DNA from: Pueribacillus theae
GTDB lineage: Bacteria; Bacillota; Bacilli; Bacillales; UBA6769
Length of the DNA stretch: 64,000 nucleotides
Direction of reading: 5' to 3'
Assembly: GCF_003097615.1 (NCBI RefSeq)
Contig: NZ_QCZG01000009.1
Span: 1 to 64,000, forward strand
Positions within the stretch are counted from its first letter, which is position 1, and every line of letters begins with the position of its first letter. A model generated the notes under the pieces. That model was not told the DNA's origin and did not search any database. It saw only the letters and a list, made by a program, of their open reading frames with translations. This document shows, in pieces, positions 8,592 to 16,922 of the stretch. A program made the position numbers and the translations under genes.

Positions 8592-9719
8592 CTATTTATT
8601 CAAAATGTCATGATAGATTTTTTCATATTCATTTACAATGATTTCAGAATGAAAATGGGAATGCACACGTGAATATGCATTTTCAGAAAAGGTTTTATGA
8701 AGGGCTTCGTCTGTAAGCAGCCGGATGGCATACCTCGCCATGCTTTCAATGTCGCCAATTTGGCTTAAAAAACCAGTTTCATTATGCACAACCACTTCTG
8801 GTATCCCGCCAACAGCGGTTGCTATCACTGGCACTTTGCAAGCCATGGCCTCCAATAAAACAAGGCCAAAGCTTTCTTTTTCTGAGGGCAATAGCAATAA
8901 ATCGCTTATTGATAGAATTTCAGCGACATTTTCTTGTTTGCCTAAAAATAAAACGTTATTTCGCAATCCAAGCTCATCAACTAAGTGGCTGACAGTTGAG
9001 AGATCCGGCCCGTCGCCAACTAACAGCAGCTTAGCTTGTATCCGTTCAGCAATTTCCTTAAAAATATAAATGACATCGGTTACCCGTTTTACCTTTCTAA
9101 AATTAGAGATGTGTACGACTGTTTTTTCGTTTTGTTTTATATGATAATCACATTTTAGACGGCTGTCGGTTCTTTTATAATACGTTTTTTCGTCAACAAA
9201 ATTATGTACCGTCTCGATTGGAAAGTCCGTCTTCAACAGTTCCTGCGTCTGCCGTTTTAAATCGTGTGAAACCGCGGTGACCCGATCGGAATTTTCGATT
9301 CCAAATCGGATGACATTTGACAATGACGGATCATAGCCAAGAACGGTAATATCGGTACCATGTAATGTCGTCACAATCTTTACGTCTTTGCCAGAGATTT
9401 GTTTTGCTAAATAAGCACAGATTGCATGAGGAACCGCGTAGTGCACATGCAACACATCCAACTGTTCCCGGTTAATAATGTCAGCCATCTTACTCGCAAG
9501 TGTCAAATCATACGGAGGATAGCGGAAGACGGCGTATTGGTTCACTTCTACTTCGTGAAAAAAAATGTTTGGATACACCCTTCCGAGGCGAAACGGGACA
9601 CTCGACGAAAAAAAATGAATGCAATGCCCTTTTTTTGCAAGCAATTTGCCAAGTTCCGAAGCAACGATTCCGGAGCCGCCAATTGTCGGATAGCATGCAA
9701 TGCCAATTTTTAGTTGCAT
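8592..9719 (-). CDS. bshA: N-acetyl-alpha-D-glucosaminyl L-malate synthase
   Basis: First enzyme of bacillithiol synthesis: transfers GlcNAc from UDP-GlcNAc to L-malate. It is a GT4 glycosyltransferase with ACYPTIGGSGIVASELGK at the N-terminus, HEVEVNQYAVFRYPPYDL, TTLHGTDITVLGYDPSL, HISNFRKVKRV and the donor-binding EKESFGLVLLEAMACKVP. The start is ATG 9719 or GTG 9728; neither has a strong ribosome binding site. In B. subtilis bshB1 and mgsA separate this gene from dapB; here only a short gap remains, so the deacetylase step must be encoded elsewhere. Confidence 0.93.
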   Translation of the reverse strand: MQLKIGIACYPTIGGSGIVASELGKLLAKKGHCIHFFSSSVPFRLGRVYPNIFFHEVEVNQYAVFRYPPYDLTLASKMADIINREQLDVLHVHYAVPHAICAYLAKQISGKDVKIVTTLHGTDITVLGYDPSLSNVIRFGIENSDRVTAVSHDLKRQTQELLKTDFPIETVHNFVDEKTYYKRTDSRLKCDYHIKQNEKTVVHISNFRKVKRVTDVIYIFKEIAERIQAKLLLVGDGPDLSTVSHLVDELGLRNNVLFLGKQENVAEILSISDLLLLPSEKESFGLVLLEAMACKVPVIATAVGGIPEVVVHNETGFLSQIGDIESMARYAIRLLTDEALHKTFSENAYSRVHSHFHSEIIVNEYEKIYHDILNK

Positions 9720-9731
9720 CTCTCTCACACT

Positions 9732-10538
9732 CTAATCAATAATATTTTCCAGGCCATAAACAAGGGTATCAAGCTTCATAACGGTTTCAACTGCTAATTT
9801 TACTCCAGGCATAAATGACGCCCGATTAATTGAATCATGCCGAATCGTTAATGTTTGTCCCTCACCGCCAAAAAGAACTTCTTGATGGGCTACCAAACCC
9901 GGGAGACGGACACTATGAATTCGAATACCTTCAATGGAGCCGCCTCTTACCCCTTGTATTGTTTCTTTTTCATCTGGATGCCCTTGATGCTTTTCATCCC
10001 TATTTTGCGTTATCATTTGCGCTGTTTTAACAGCCGTTCCTGATGGTGCATCCAATTTTTGATCATGGTGCTGCTCAATGATTTCTACGTCTTGAAAATA
10101 TTTAGCTGCCATTTGGGAGAATTTCATCATTAAAACGGCACCCACTGCAAAGTTTGGTGCAATCACAGCGCCTAAGCGCTTTTCATTTGCAATTTGGGAT
10201 AATTCCGTGACATCCTGATCACTGAATCCGGTTGTGCCAACAACAGGCCTTACCCCGTGGCGAAAAGCGATTTCCATATGTTTTCTACCTGTTTCAGGAG
10301 TCGTTAAATCAATTAACACATCACATTCATTAGCGATTAAACAATCTTCTAAGTCGTCATATACAGGAACTTCTAATGGAAGTACGCCTTCCAAATCTTT
10401 TAACTGCTTTCCATTGTTTCTCGAATCAACAGCAGCAATTAATTCAAAGTTTTTTGTTTCTGCAACCATCTTTACGGCTTCTGAGCCCATCTTTCCTCTT
10501 GGCCCTGCTAGTACAATACGAATTGTTTGATCATTCAT
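9732..10538 (-). CDS. dapB: 4-hydroxy-tetrahydrodipicolinate reductase
   Basis: NAD(P)H-dependent step of the lysine/diaminopimelate pathway, supplying cell-wall meso-DAP and spore dipicolinate. From ATG 10538 it is 268 residues: Rossmann motif [42 protein letters not shown], and the family signature [13 protein letters not shown] with catalytic His/Lys. AAAGGGGAA lies before 10538; the open frame to 10586 is inside ypjD. It overlaps ypjD by 8 bases. Confidence 0.95.
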   Translation of the reverse strand: MNDQTIRIVLAGPRGKMGSEAVKMVAETKNFELIAAVDSRNNGKQLKDLEGVLPLEVPVYDDLEDCLIANECDVLIDLTTPETGRKHMEIAFRHGVRPVVGTTGFSDQDVTELSQIANEKRLGAVIAPNFAVGAVLMMKFSQMAAKYFQDVEIIEQHHDQKLDAPSGTAVKTAQMITQNRDEKHQGHPDEKETIQGVRGGSIEGIRIHSVRLPGLVAHQEVLFGGEGQTLTIRHDSINRASFMPGVKLAVETVMKLDTLVYGLENIID

Positions 10539-10875
10539 TGTCTGTTCCCCTTTCAATCTTTGTCCATCTGTCTGAATCGCGTTCACTAAATTTTTTCATA
10601 ACGGAATCGAATGCGTTTGTTAAATCAATATCTAAAGAATTCGCAAAGCAGACAAGTACAAAGAACAAGTCGCCAAGCTCTTCTTCAATTGTTTTTATTT
10701 CTTCGTTTGTTTTTTTCGGCTTTTCTCCATAATAATGGTTAACCTCTCTAGCAAGTTCGCCCAATTCTTCCGCCATTCTGGCGAGCATAGCGAGAGGGCT
10801 GAAATAACCTTCTTTAAATTGAGATATGTATTCGTGTACTTCACTTTGGACTTGCTTTACCGATTTTTCATTCAT
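10531..10875 (-). CDS. ypjD: MazG-like nucleotide pyrophosphohydrolase YpjD
   Basis: A 114-residue all-alpha MazG-type NTP pyrophosphatase, presumably a house-cleaning enzyme for non-canonical nucleotides. Metal-binding acidic motifs are visible as [13 protein letters not shown] and [17 protein letters not shown]. It is first in the ypjD-dapB unit and divergent from ypjC. Confidence 0.88.
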   Translation of the reverse strand: MNEKSVKQVQSEVHEYISQFKEGYFSPLAMLARMAEELGELAREVNHYYGEKPKKTNEEIKTIEEELGDLFFVLVCFANSLDIDLTNAFDSVMKKFSERDSDRWTKIERGTDNE

Positions 10876-10906
10876 TCGCCCACCCCATTATCCATTGTCA
10901 TCATTC

Positions 10907-10935
10907 ATGTTAGCTAAATTAATGTCATTTTACAA
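10907..10935 (-). promoter_or_regulatory. Probable sigma-A promoter of ypjD-dapB
   Basis: On the minus strand TTGTAA (10930-10935), a 17-base spacer and TAACAT (10907-10912) lie just upstream of ypjD. The match is moderate. Confidence 0.4.
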
Positions 10936-11007
10936 ATGTTTAAATGAGATGAAACAGTGCAAATTATAGTTATGAATGGTCAAAACAATTGGAAAGAAGG
11001 GTGAAAA

Positions 11008-11874
11008 TTGCAAATAAAGCTTAAAAATCTGCTTTTTATATTATTGGGTGCCGCTATCTTTTCTTTTGGGATCGTTCACTTTAATATGGAAAACAATTTG
11101 ACCGAAGGCGGTTTCACAGGCATTACGCTCCTTCTTTATTTTATATTCGGGATCAATCCTTCTCTTTCTAACTTTCTTTTAAACGTTCCTATTTTTTTCA
11201 TCGGATGGAAACTGCTTAGTCGTACCACCTTTATTTATACCATCATCGGGACACTGTCCGTTTCTCTTTTTTTATGGTTTTTTCAAGCTTATTCTAATCT
11301 TTCATTTCCGCTTCATGAAGATTTAACGTTAGCTGCAATTTTTGCGGGAACATTTATCGGAATCGGACTTGGCATTATTTTTCGTTTTGGAGGAACAACA
11401 GGTGGCAGTGATATTATTGCAAGACTTGGAAGAAAATATTTTGGCTGGAGCATTGGAAGAACAATGTTTGTTTTTGATGCCACTGTCATAACAATCTCAC
11501 TAATTTATTTAAATTATCGGGAAGCTATGTATACTTTAGTAGCTGTTTTTATAGGCGCGAGAGTGATTGATTTTATACAGGAAGCGGCCTATTCTGCAAG
11601 AGGGGTCATGATCATTTCAGAAAAACCTAAAGCCATAGCCGATAAAATTACAAACGATATGGATCGCGGCGTAACAATATTAAATGGAAAAGGAAATTAT
11701 TCGGGGCAGCAAAAAGAGATCCTGTATTGTGTAATCAGCCGAAACGAGCTTGTACGCCTTAGAGCGCTGATTGAAAAAATTGATCCCCATGCTTTTGTTT
11801 CGGTTATGAATGTACATGAAGTGCTTGGTGAAGGATTTACTCTTGATGAAAATAAAAACCCCATTCAAGAATAA
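11008..11874 (+). CDS. ypjC: YitT-family membrane protein YpjC
   Basis: A 288-residue integral membrane protein: about five hydrophobic helices in residues 1-175 (for example LLFILLGAAIFSFGIVHF), GGTTGGSDIIARLGRK in the middle, and a C-terminal soluble DUF2179 domain (about 195-285, with RGVTILNGKGNYSG). The start is TTG 11008 with GAAAGAAGGGTG six bases upstream. Biological role is unknown; YitT proteins are suspected transporters. It is one of few plus-strand genes here and faces the YugP-type gene across a shared terminator. Confidence 0.88.
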   Translation: MQIKLKNLLFILLGAAIFSFGIVHFNMENNLTEGGFTGITLLLYFIFGINPSLSNFLLNVPIFFIGWKLLSRTTFIYTIIGTLSVSLFLWFFQAYSNLSFPLHEDLTLAAIFAGTFIGIGLGIIFRFGGTTGGSDIIARLGRKYFGWSIGRTMFVFDATVITISLIYLNYREAMYTLVAVFIGARVIDFIQEAAYSARGVMIISEKPKAIADKITNDMDRGVTILNGKGNYSGQQKEILYCVISRNELVRLRALIEKIDPHAFVSVMNVHEVLGEGFTLDENKNPIQE

Positions 11875-11884
11875 AAAAGGCCAT

Positions 11885-11913
11885 AAGAAAACCCCGCCAA
11901 AGCAGGCAGGGTT
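11885..11913. terminator. Bidirectional terminator between ypjC and yugP
   Basis: The stem AACCCCGCC/GGCAGGGTT (11890-11913, one wobble) closes an AAAGCA loop between two convergent genes. On the minus strand it is followed by TTTCTTATG; the plus-strand tail (ATTCATTATTC) is weaker. Confidence 0.6.
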
Positions 11914-11918
11914 ATTCA

Positions 11919-12596
11919 TTATTCTTCGTTGCTCATTCCAACAAAGATTAAAATAAAACGCAGCAGCTCCATTACAGCTACGAGCGCAGCGGCAACATAC
12001 GTTAACGCGGCAGCATCGAGCACTTTTCTTGTTTCACGTTCTTCGTCATTGCGAATCATTCCGAGCGCTACAATTTGGTTCATTGCCCGGTTGCTTGCAT
12101 TAAACTCCACTGGAAGCGTAACAACTTGGAATAGCACGGCTGCAGCCATAAAGATAATTCCAAGCAAAATCATATTCGCTTGCTGCAAAAGCAGTCCGAC
12201 AAGAATGATTATGAACGAAAAGTTTGACCCAAGGTTTGCTACAGGGACAAGGGCGTGGCGGAAGCGTAAGAAAGCATAGTTCTCCGCATCTTGAATCGCG
12301 TGGCCAACTTCATGGGCAGCGACCGCAGTCCCTGCAATAGAATGTCCATGGAAGTTATCTGAAGACAATCGAACCGTTTTTGTTCTTGGATCGTAATGAT
12401 CGGTTAAGCTTCCGCGTACTTCTTCTATTCCAACATCATATAAACCGTTGTCATCTAAAATTTTTCTCGCTACTTGGGCACCCGTCATTCCGGATGAAGA
12501 AGGAATTTTCGAATATTTGCTGTAAGCTTTTTTTACTTTTAGCTGCGCCCAAATTGGCACGAGAAGCAATATGGCGAAATAAAGTAAAAATCCCAT
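11919..12596 (-). CDS. yugP: YugP-family zinc metallopeptidase
   Basis: A 225-residue membrane-embedded protease-like protein. An N-terminal hydrophobic segment (MGFLLYFAILLLVPIWAQL) is followed by a cytoplasm-facing part with GMTGAQVARKILDDNGLYDV. Then comes the zinc motif VAAHEVGHAIQDAE (HExxH) and further transmembrane helices (ANMILLGIIFMAAAVLF, AAALVAVMELLRFILIFVG). Substrate unknown. In B. subtilis yugP is elsewhere; here it is inserted between ypjC and ypjB. A good sigma-A promoter lies upstream. Confidence 0.87.
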   Translation of the reverse strand: MGFLLYFAILLLVPIWAQLKVKKAYSKYSKIPSSSGMTGAQVARKILDDNGLYDVGIEEVRGSLTDHYDPRTKTVRLSSDNFHGHSIAGTAVAAHEVGHAIQDAENYAFLRFRHALVPVANLGSNFSFIIILVGLLLQQANMILLGIIFMAAAVLFQVVTLPVEFNASNRAMNQIVALGMIRNDEERETRKVLDAAALTYVAAALVAVMELLRFILIFVGMSNEE

Positions 12597-12653
12597 TTTT
12601 GCTCATTCACCGTCTTTCTTTTTTTAAATATAGTTAGAGTGTTCCTATGGTCA

Positions 12654-12682
12654 ATTTTAGTCAAATTACGGGCAGGAGTCAA
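12654..12682 (-). promoter_or_regulatory. Sigma-A promoter of yugP
   Basis: On the minus strand TTGACT (12677-12682), a 17-base spacer and TAAAAT (12654-12659), about 60 bases before the start codon. Confidence 0.65.
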
Positions 12683-12716
12683 TTGTTTTGCCTTAAAATT
12701 CATAAGTTGTACATTT

Positions 12717-13502
12717 TTAATGTTTGTCTTTTATCTTTTTCCGTTTTTTATCACCTTTATATTTTCTCCATCCGACATAAATTAATGTAACTGCAATGAT
12801 TCCGCCAATCGTGTAAATCACATTAAATAAACCGGGATCAGCACTTGATTGCTCTTTTTCATGAAATATCGCTTTAAATTCTTTATGAATTTCGAGAAGT
12901 TGCTTTTTCTTATTTTGTCCTACAATTTTTCCTTCATTATTTTTTAAATAGCGTATATATGAATCAAGACGTTCATAATCATGCTCCGGCAAGTCAATGG
13001 CGAGCGATGGGCGTATCATTTCATATTTGGCCAAAAAATTCTCTAAATAAAATTGAAATTGATTGCTATTCTCTGCTCCAATGGATTGAATGGCTTGATT
13101 TAGTGGATTCATCACGACATTTTCCGCTTCTTTCCATAACGGTTGGTGTTCGCTTGACACCGCATTGACAGCTAATCTAAATTGGGTTAATTTCTCGATT
13201 CTTTTTACCTCATCCATTTGAACAGCCGCCAACGCTTCCTCTGCCTGTTCATAAGAATAAATCATCATTTTTACATCTTTCATTGCTAGTCCATTTTCGG
13301 CAGAAATTTTTAAAAAAAGAGGAGAAAAGTTGATGAGGACCTTTTTTGCTTCTTCATATTTTTGTTGCTTCCCAAGTTGAAGAACTTGATCCGCCATTTG
13401 GTTTAATGTTGCTTCCCAATCACGACTCTCATTTTCTTTTGAAAAAACAAAGTGCGGCTGCAGTAGAAAAATAGCTAGAAAAATAAATAAGATTCGTTTC
13501 AT
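12717..13502 (-). CDS. ypjB: Sporulation protein YpjB
   Basis: A 261-residue protein with a signal peptide (MKRILFIFLAIFLLQPHFVFS), a long alpha-helical extracytoplasmic region, one C-terminal membrane helix (VIYTIGGIIAVTLIYVGW) and a very basic tail (KKRKKIKDKH). Length and order (downstream of ypjA) match YpjB, annotated as a sporulation protein; mechanism is not known. Its Shine-Dalgarno AAAGGAGG lies in the 3' arm of a 12-bp hairpin (13511-13547), so translation may be controlled. Confidence 0.82.
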   Translation of the reverse strand: MKRILFIFLAIFLLQPHFVFSKENESRDWEATLNQMADQVLQLGKQQKYEEAKKVLINFSPLFLKISAENGLAMKDVKMMIYSYEQAEEALAAVQMDEVKRIEKLTQFRLAVNAVSSEHQPLWKEAENVVMNPLNQAIQSIGAENSNQFQFYLENFLAKYEMIRPSLAIDLPEHDYERLDSYIRYLKNNEGKIVGQNKKKQLLEIHKEFKAIFHEKEQSSADPGLFNVIYTIGGIIAVTLIYVGWRKYKGDKKRKKIKDKH

Positions 13503-13510
13503 TATTGGTT

Positions 13511-13547
13511 GTCCTCCTTTGTCTATAAAGCTTATGACAAAGAGGAC
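13511..13547 (-). promoter_or_regulatory. Hairpin burying the ypjB ribosome binding site
   Basis: On the minus strand GTCCTCTTTGTC pairs with GACAAAGGAGGAC (one bulged base) around a 12-base loop. The AAAGGAGG of the 3' arm is the ypjB Shine-Dalgarno, 8 bases before the ATG. No T-run follows, so it is not an ordinary terminator. Confidence 0.55.
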
Positions 13548-13560
13548 AAGAGTAGACCAA

Positions 13561-14148
13561 CTATAGATCCAATATTAAACGTTCTTTTTTTACAGCAACA
13601 TGATAAACAAGATAACAGGTTAAAACCGATAGCCAAAAGGTTAAATAACCGATAAATGGCATATATTCATCGAGTGATGGATATCTCGGAAACATAAGAA
13701 ATACATAATCAATCACATCATTATGAAATGTCCATAACGTTGCAATGAAGAAATGAATGAATGTTATCCGATAAAAGGGAGCATATAACAATCCTTGGAT
13801 CGCCATACCTAAATGAGAAAAAATTAACATCCAATTTTCGATTGTTATTTGTCCTGTTGCAACGATTCCGCCAATATTCATTCCTACAGCCCAAATCCCA
13901 TATTTAAACAATGTAATCGCTGCCAATGCTTCGATAAGCGGGAAATTTCTACCCAATAAAAATCCAATTAATACAAAAACAAAGAAAAGGCTTGCTGTTG
14001 GGCTGTCAGGAACAAACGGCAAGAAGTACCATGGTGTATCATCTAATTGATAACGGTACCAATAGTAGCCATAAATCGTGCCAAGTATGTTAATGAGAAG
14101 CAAAACCCAGAGGATTGAGCGTTGTTTTAATATGTAAAAAATCCACAT
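13561..14148 (-). CDS. ypjA: DUF1405 membrane protein YpjA
   Basis: A 195-residue polytopic membrane protein with about six hydrophobic helices (for example ILWVLLLINILGTIYGYYWY and SLFFVFVLIGFLLG) and conserved YRYQLDDTPWYFLPFVPDSP and LMFPRYPSLDEYMP segments typical of DUF1405. Function unknown. It always lies near qcrABC in bacilli and here starts just past the qcrC terminator. Confidence 0.85.
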   Translation of the reverse strand: MWIFYILKQRSILWVLLLINILGTIYGYYWYRYQLDDTPWYFLPFVPDSPTASLFFVFVLIGFLLGRNFPLIEALAAITLFKYGIWAVGMNIGGIVATGQITIENWMLIFSHLGMAIQGLLYAPFYRITFIHFFIATLWTFHNDVIDYVFLMFPRYPSLDEYMPFIGYLTFWLSVLTCYLVYHVAVKKERLILDL

Positions 14149-14169
14149 CGATAAAACGCCTGCCTTTAC

Positions 14170-14197
14170 AGAAGTCAGAGGCCGGAAGCCGGATTAG
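14170..14197. repeat. Degenerate heptamer repeat (AAGTCAG-type), copy A
   Basis: GAAGTCAGAGGCCGGAAGCC splits into AAGTCAG, AGGCCGG, AAGCCGG and lies directly at the T-run end of the qcrC terminator. A related copy lies at 42459-42484, also next to a terminator. Confidence 0.5.
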
Positions 14198-14225
14198 TAA
14201 AAAAACTCGGCAATAGCCGAGTTTT
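14195..14225 (-). terminator. Terminator of qcrABC
   Basis: On the minus strand the perfect stem AAAACTCGGC/GCCGAGTTTT with a 4-base loop runs into TTTTTTTACT, 10 bases past the qcrC stop. Confidence 0.9.
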
Positions 14226-14235
14226 GATTATTTCA

Positions 14236-14997
14236 TTATTCAAGTGATGCAATAAATTCTGCAAGTTTTTGAAGTTCTTCATCTGAACCTTCAAAAGCGT
14301 TCGGCGGCATTCCTGGTGGAAGGCCATTAACCGCAATGTCTGCAATTTCTTCAGCGGATAGTCCTGTACCAGCAAGCCCTGGGCCAACTCCACCTTCTAA
14401 ATTCTCACCATGACACTGAACACAGCTTTGTTCTGAATAAATTTGGTAACCTTCCGCTTCTTTATCAAATTCAACTTCTTCTTTAATTTCACCTTGCGCC
14501 GCCGCTTTTTCCCAGTCATGGGTAACAACAGACTCCCAAGTTAAGTAAATAACTGAAATAACAGCCAAAAGCATAATGCTTACCGTAATTGGTCGTTTAG
14601 AAGGCCTGCGTTCAGGTCCTTTGTCAAGCCAAGGTGCCAGCAATAATGCTGTAAACGCTACACCAGGAATAATAAGTGCACCAACTAAAGTGAAGTCGCC
14701 TGATGCATATTTGTATTTTAATAACTGATACAAGAAGAGAAAGTACCAGTCAGGGAGCGGGATATACGAAGTATCGGTTGGATCCGCTACCCGTTCCAAT
14801 GGTGAAGGATGCGCAACAGTTAAAATTAAATACCCTATTAAGAAAACAGCCCCAACCATCCATTCTTTTAGTAAGAAGTTAGGCCAGAACGCTTCTGTTT
14901 TCCCGGGATATTCAGAATAATCTTTAGGAATGTAAGAGGTCTTTTTTGCTGGAATTCTGGAATCGCCAACAAACTTCATACCTTTACCACGGTGCAT
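14236..14997 (-). CDS. qcrC: Menaquinol:cytochrome c reductase cytochrome c/b subunit
   Basis: Fusion of the C-terminal part of cytochrome b (subunit IV-like; three helices, PLPDWYFLFLYQLLKYKY) with a membrane-anchored cytochrome c domain carrying the covalent haem site CVQCH and a downstream methionine ligand region (GLPPGMPPNAF). 253 residues, usual for Bacillus QcrC. It passes electrons from menaquinol towards cytochrome c and caa3 oxidase. Third gene of qcrABC, 33 bases after qcrB. Confidence 0.95.
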   Translation of the reverse strand: MHRGKGMKFVGDSRIPAKKTSYIPKDYSEYPGKTEAFWPNFLLKEWMVGAVFLIGYLILTVAHPSPLERVADPTDTSYIPLPDWYFLFLYQLLKYKYASGDFTLVGALIIPGVAFTALLLAPWLDKGPERRPSKRPITVSIMLLAVISVIYLTWESVVTHDWEKAAAQGEIKEEVEFDKEAEGYQIYSEQSCVQCHGENLEGGVGPGLAGTGLSAEEIADIAVNGLPPGMPPNAFEGSDEELQKLAEFIASLE

Positions 14998-15030
14998 TGT
15001 TTTCCCTCCTTTTACTTAAAAATTCGAATC

Positions 15031-15705
15031 CTATAGCGGGCCAGAAATACCTTGTTTTCGAATCATAATAAAGTGAGCAGCTAACAGTCCAAGCAATGCT
15101 GCAGGTAAGAAAAATACATGGATCGCAAAGAAACGAGCCAATGTCTGCGCACCGATAACTGTTGCGTCACCAGCTAACAACGTTTTGATAGCTGTACCAA
15201 CAAATGGCACCGCTTCTGCAATTTGCAGGCCTACTTTTGTTGCGAATAATGCTTTCATATCCCAAGGAAGCAAGTACCCAGTGAAACCTAATCCAAGCAT
15301 AACGAAGAAAATTAATACGCCAACTACCCAGTTAAGTTCACGCGGTTTCTTGTAAGCGCCTTGGAAAAATACTCTTAATGTATGTAAAAATAACATGACA
15401 ATGACTAAACTGGCTCCCCAGTGGTGCATACCCCTTACGATAACACCGAAGGCAACTTCGTTTTGTAGATAATAAACAGATTCCCAAGCGTTAATAACGT
15501 CAGGAACGTAATACATTGTTAGGAACATACCTGATAAAATTTGAATAACAACAATGAAGAAAGTTAATCCGCCAAAACAGTAAACAAAAGCTGAAAAGTG
15601 ATGGGCAGGGTTTACGTGTTCAGGAACTTCATGATCGGCAATATCACGCCATAACGGAGTAATGTCAAGCCGTTCGTCAACCCAGTCATACATTTTCTGA
15701 AGCAT
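15031..15705 (-). CDS. qcrB: Menaquinol:cytochrome c reductase cytochrome b subunit
   Basis: Four-helix cytochrome b6-type core, 224 residues, holding two b haems: paired histidines lie in IVRGMHHWGASLVIV and RFFAIHVFFLPAALL/AHFIMIRKQ, with LGLGFTGYLLPWD at the quinone site. ATG 15705 has AGGAGGTGAAGAAC upstream; the GTG at 15714 falls inside that Shine-Dalgarno and is rejected. It lies 17 bases after qcrA. Confidence 0.96.
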   Translation of the reverse strand: MLQKMYDWVDERLDITPLWRDIADHEVPEHVNPAHHFSAFVYCFGGLTFFIVVIQILSGMFLTMYYVPDVINAWESVYYLQNEVAFGVIVRGMHHWGASLVIVMLFLHTLRVFFQGAYKKPRELNWVVGVLIFFVMLGLGFTGYLLPWDMKALFATKVGLQIAEAVPFVGTAIKTLLAGDATVIGAQTLARFFAIHVFFLPAALLGLLAAHFIMIRKQGISGPL

Positions 15706-15722
15706 GTTCTTCACCTCCTAAT

Positions 15723-16232
15723 TTAAGCTTTTGGATGAGGCATCGGTTTTCCTAAAAACACTTTACCATCCTTAATATCCATTTCATAGACATCCAGTGG
15801 AGCAAGCGGTGGCGTTCCTTCAACGTTAACGCCATCTTTGTAATAGCGTCCAGCATGGCATGGACAGAAGAACTCATCTGGGTATGCAGGGTTTGTACCC
15901 CAGTCAACTGTACAGCCCAAATGCTTACAGACAGGTGATAACGCAACGATATCGCCTTTATCGTTTTTAAAAACAAAAGCTGCTTGTTCAACGTCTGACT
16001 CATACCATCCGTCAACTTGATGAACTTTAAACTTCTTCATTTGGGGTTCTGTTGTGATATCATCAACTTTCATATCGATGTCTACCATGTCAGATGCCGC
16101 TTCCGTCTTTAAGATTGGATCAATCGCAAAACGAACCATCGGCATTAACATACCAGCCGCCATGAAACCTCCAGTACCCATAAGGGTGTAGTTCAGAAAT
16201 TGCCGTCTTGAAATTTCATTTTTTTTCGCCAA
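15723..16232 (-). CDS. qcrA: Rieske iron-sulfur subunit of the bc complex
   Basis: A 169-residue Rieske protein with an N-terminal twin-arginine-like signal anchor (SRRQFLNYTLMGTGGF) and the 2Fe-2S ligands in CKHLGC and CPCHAG. The start is TTG 16232 with TAGGAGGGAAACCAA upstream. First gene of qcrABC. Confidence 0.95.
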   Translation of the reverse strand: MAKKNEISRRQFLNYTLMGTGGFMAAGMLMPMVRFAIDPILKTEAASDMVDIDMKVDDITTEPQMKKFKVHQVDGWYESDVEQAAFVFKNDKGDIVALSPVCKHLGCTVDWGTNPAYPDEFFCPCHAGRYYKDGVNVEGTPPLAPLDVYEMDIKDGKVFLGKPMPHPKA

Positions 16233-16305
16233 TTGGTTTCCCTCCTATCTTTAAAGTTGTATTCGTTGTTAAAATTAAAATCACACAGATTACTAGGACA
16301 TACCC

Positions 16306-16334
16306 ATGATAGCGAATCAAGCGGTTACTGTCAA
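16306..16334 (-). promoter_or_regulatory. Sigma-A promoter of qcrABC
   Basis: On the minus strand TTGACA (16329-16334), 17 bases, TATCAT (16306-16311), about 70 bases before qcrA. Confidence 0.75.
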
Positions 16335-16368
16335 TATTATGAAGCGCTGAATTACTGTGTTGAGCGGG

Positions 16369-16833
16369 TTAACTTTCCGTTTGCCACTTATTTGTTACAA
16401 TTTGAAGAAGTTGTTTCGTTTGCTCTTGCAAAATTTCCGCTTTATACTTCCCGTCCATATGTTCGAGAGGTATAACTGGCAGCCAGATAAGCGCCGCATC
16501 TAAATCATGCTCAAATTGTTTCCACTCCGTATCCGATGTAAATAAAAAAAGATGCTGAAATCCTTGCTCGAACAGTTTGCTAGTCCATTCCTTTAGCCTG
16601 TTTAACTTTTTTTCTCTTTCTTCAGACTTTAAATAGGTGAACGGCGGAAAAGCCAGCGTCCTTCCATGAAGCTGCCTTTCAATTTCATTTGTTAAAACGG
16701 TGCTGAATTCGCCCATTGCTACAGATTGCTTCATTTCACCGTTAAAAGAAATCGGGATTAAAGTTATGAAAGCCGTATCAACATATTCTTTTGAAGTTAA
16801 GTAAATATCAATTTCTTTCGAATTCCATTTCAA
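16369..16833 (-). CDS. ypiF: YpiF family protein (DUF2487)
   Basis: A 154-residue soluble protein. The N-terminal MKWNSKEIDIYLTSKEYVDTAFITLIPI and the middle VAMGEFSTVLTNEIERQLHGR with FPPFTYL match the YpiF/DUF2487 family. Function unknown. It sits between ypiB and qcrA as in B. subtilis. Confidence 0.85.
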   Translation of the reverse strand: MKWNSKEIDIYLTSKEYVDTAFITLIPISFNGEMKQSVAMGEFSTVLTNEIERQLHGRTLAFPPFTYLKSEEREKKLNRLKEWTSKLFEQGFQHLFLFTSDTEWKQFEHDLDAALIWLPVIPLEHMDGKYKAEILQEQTKQLLQIVTNKWQTES

Positions 16834-16890
16834 AAATAATCTTCCTTTCTATAGAAAAATTCCCCATATAATTACCTTTTTATTCTATCA

Positions 16891-16922
16891 TAGCATAAAA
16901 AAAAGCTCCTCATTGCATAGAG
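16891..16922 (-). terminator. Terminator overlapping the ypiB stop
   Basis: On the minus strand AGGTCCTC/GAGGAGCT (one mismatch) runs into eight T. The 5' arm lies in the last ypiB codons. Confidence 0.7.
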
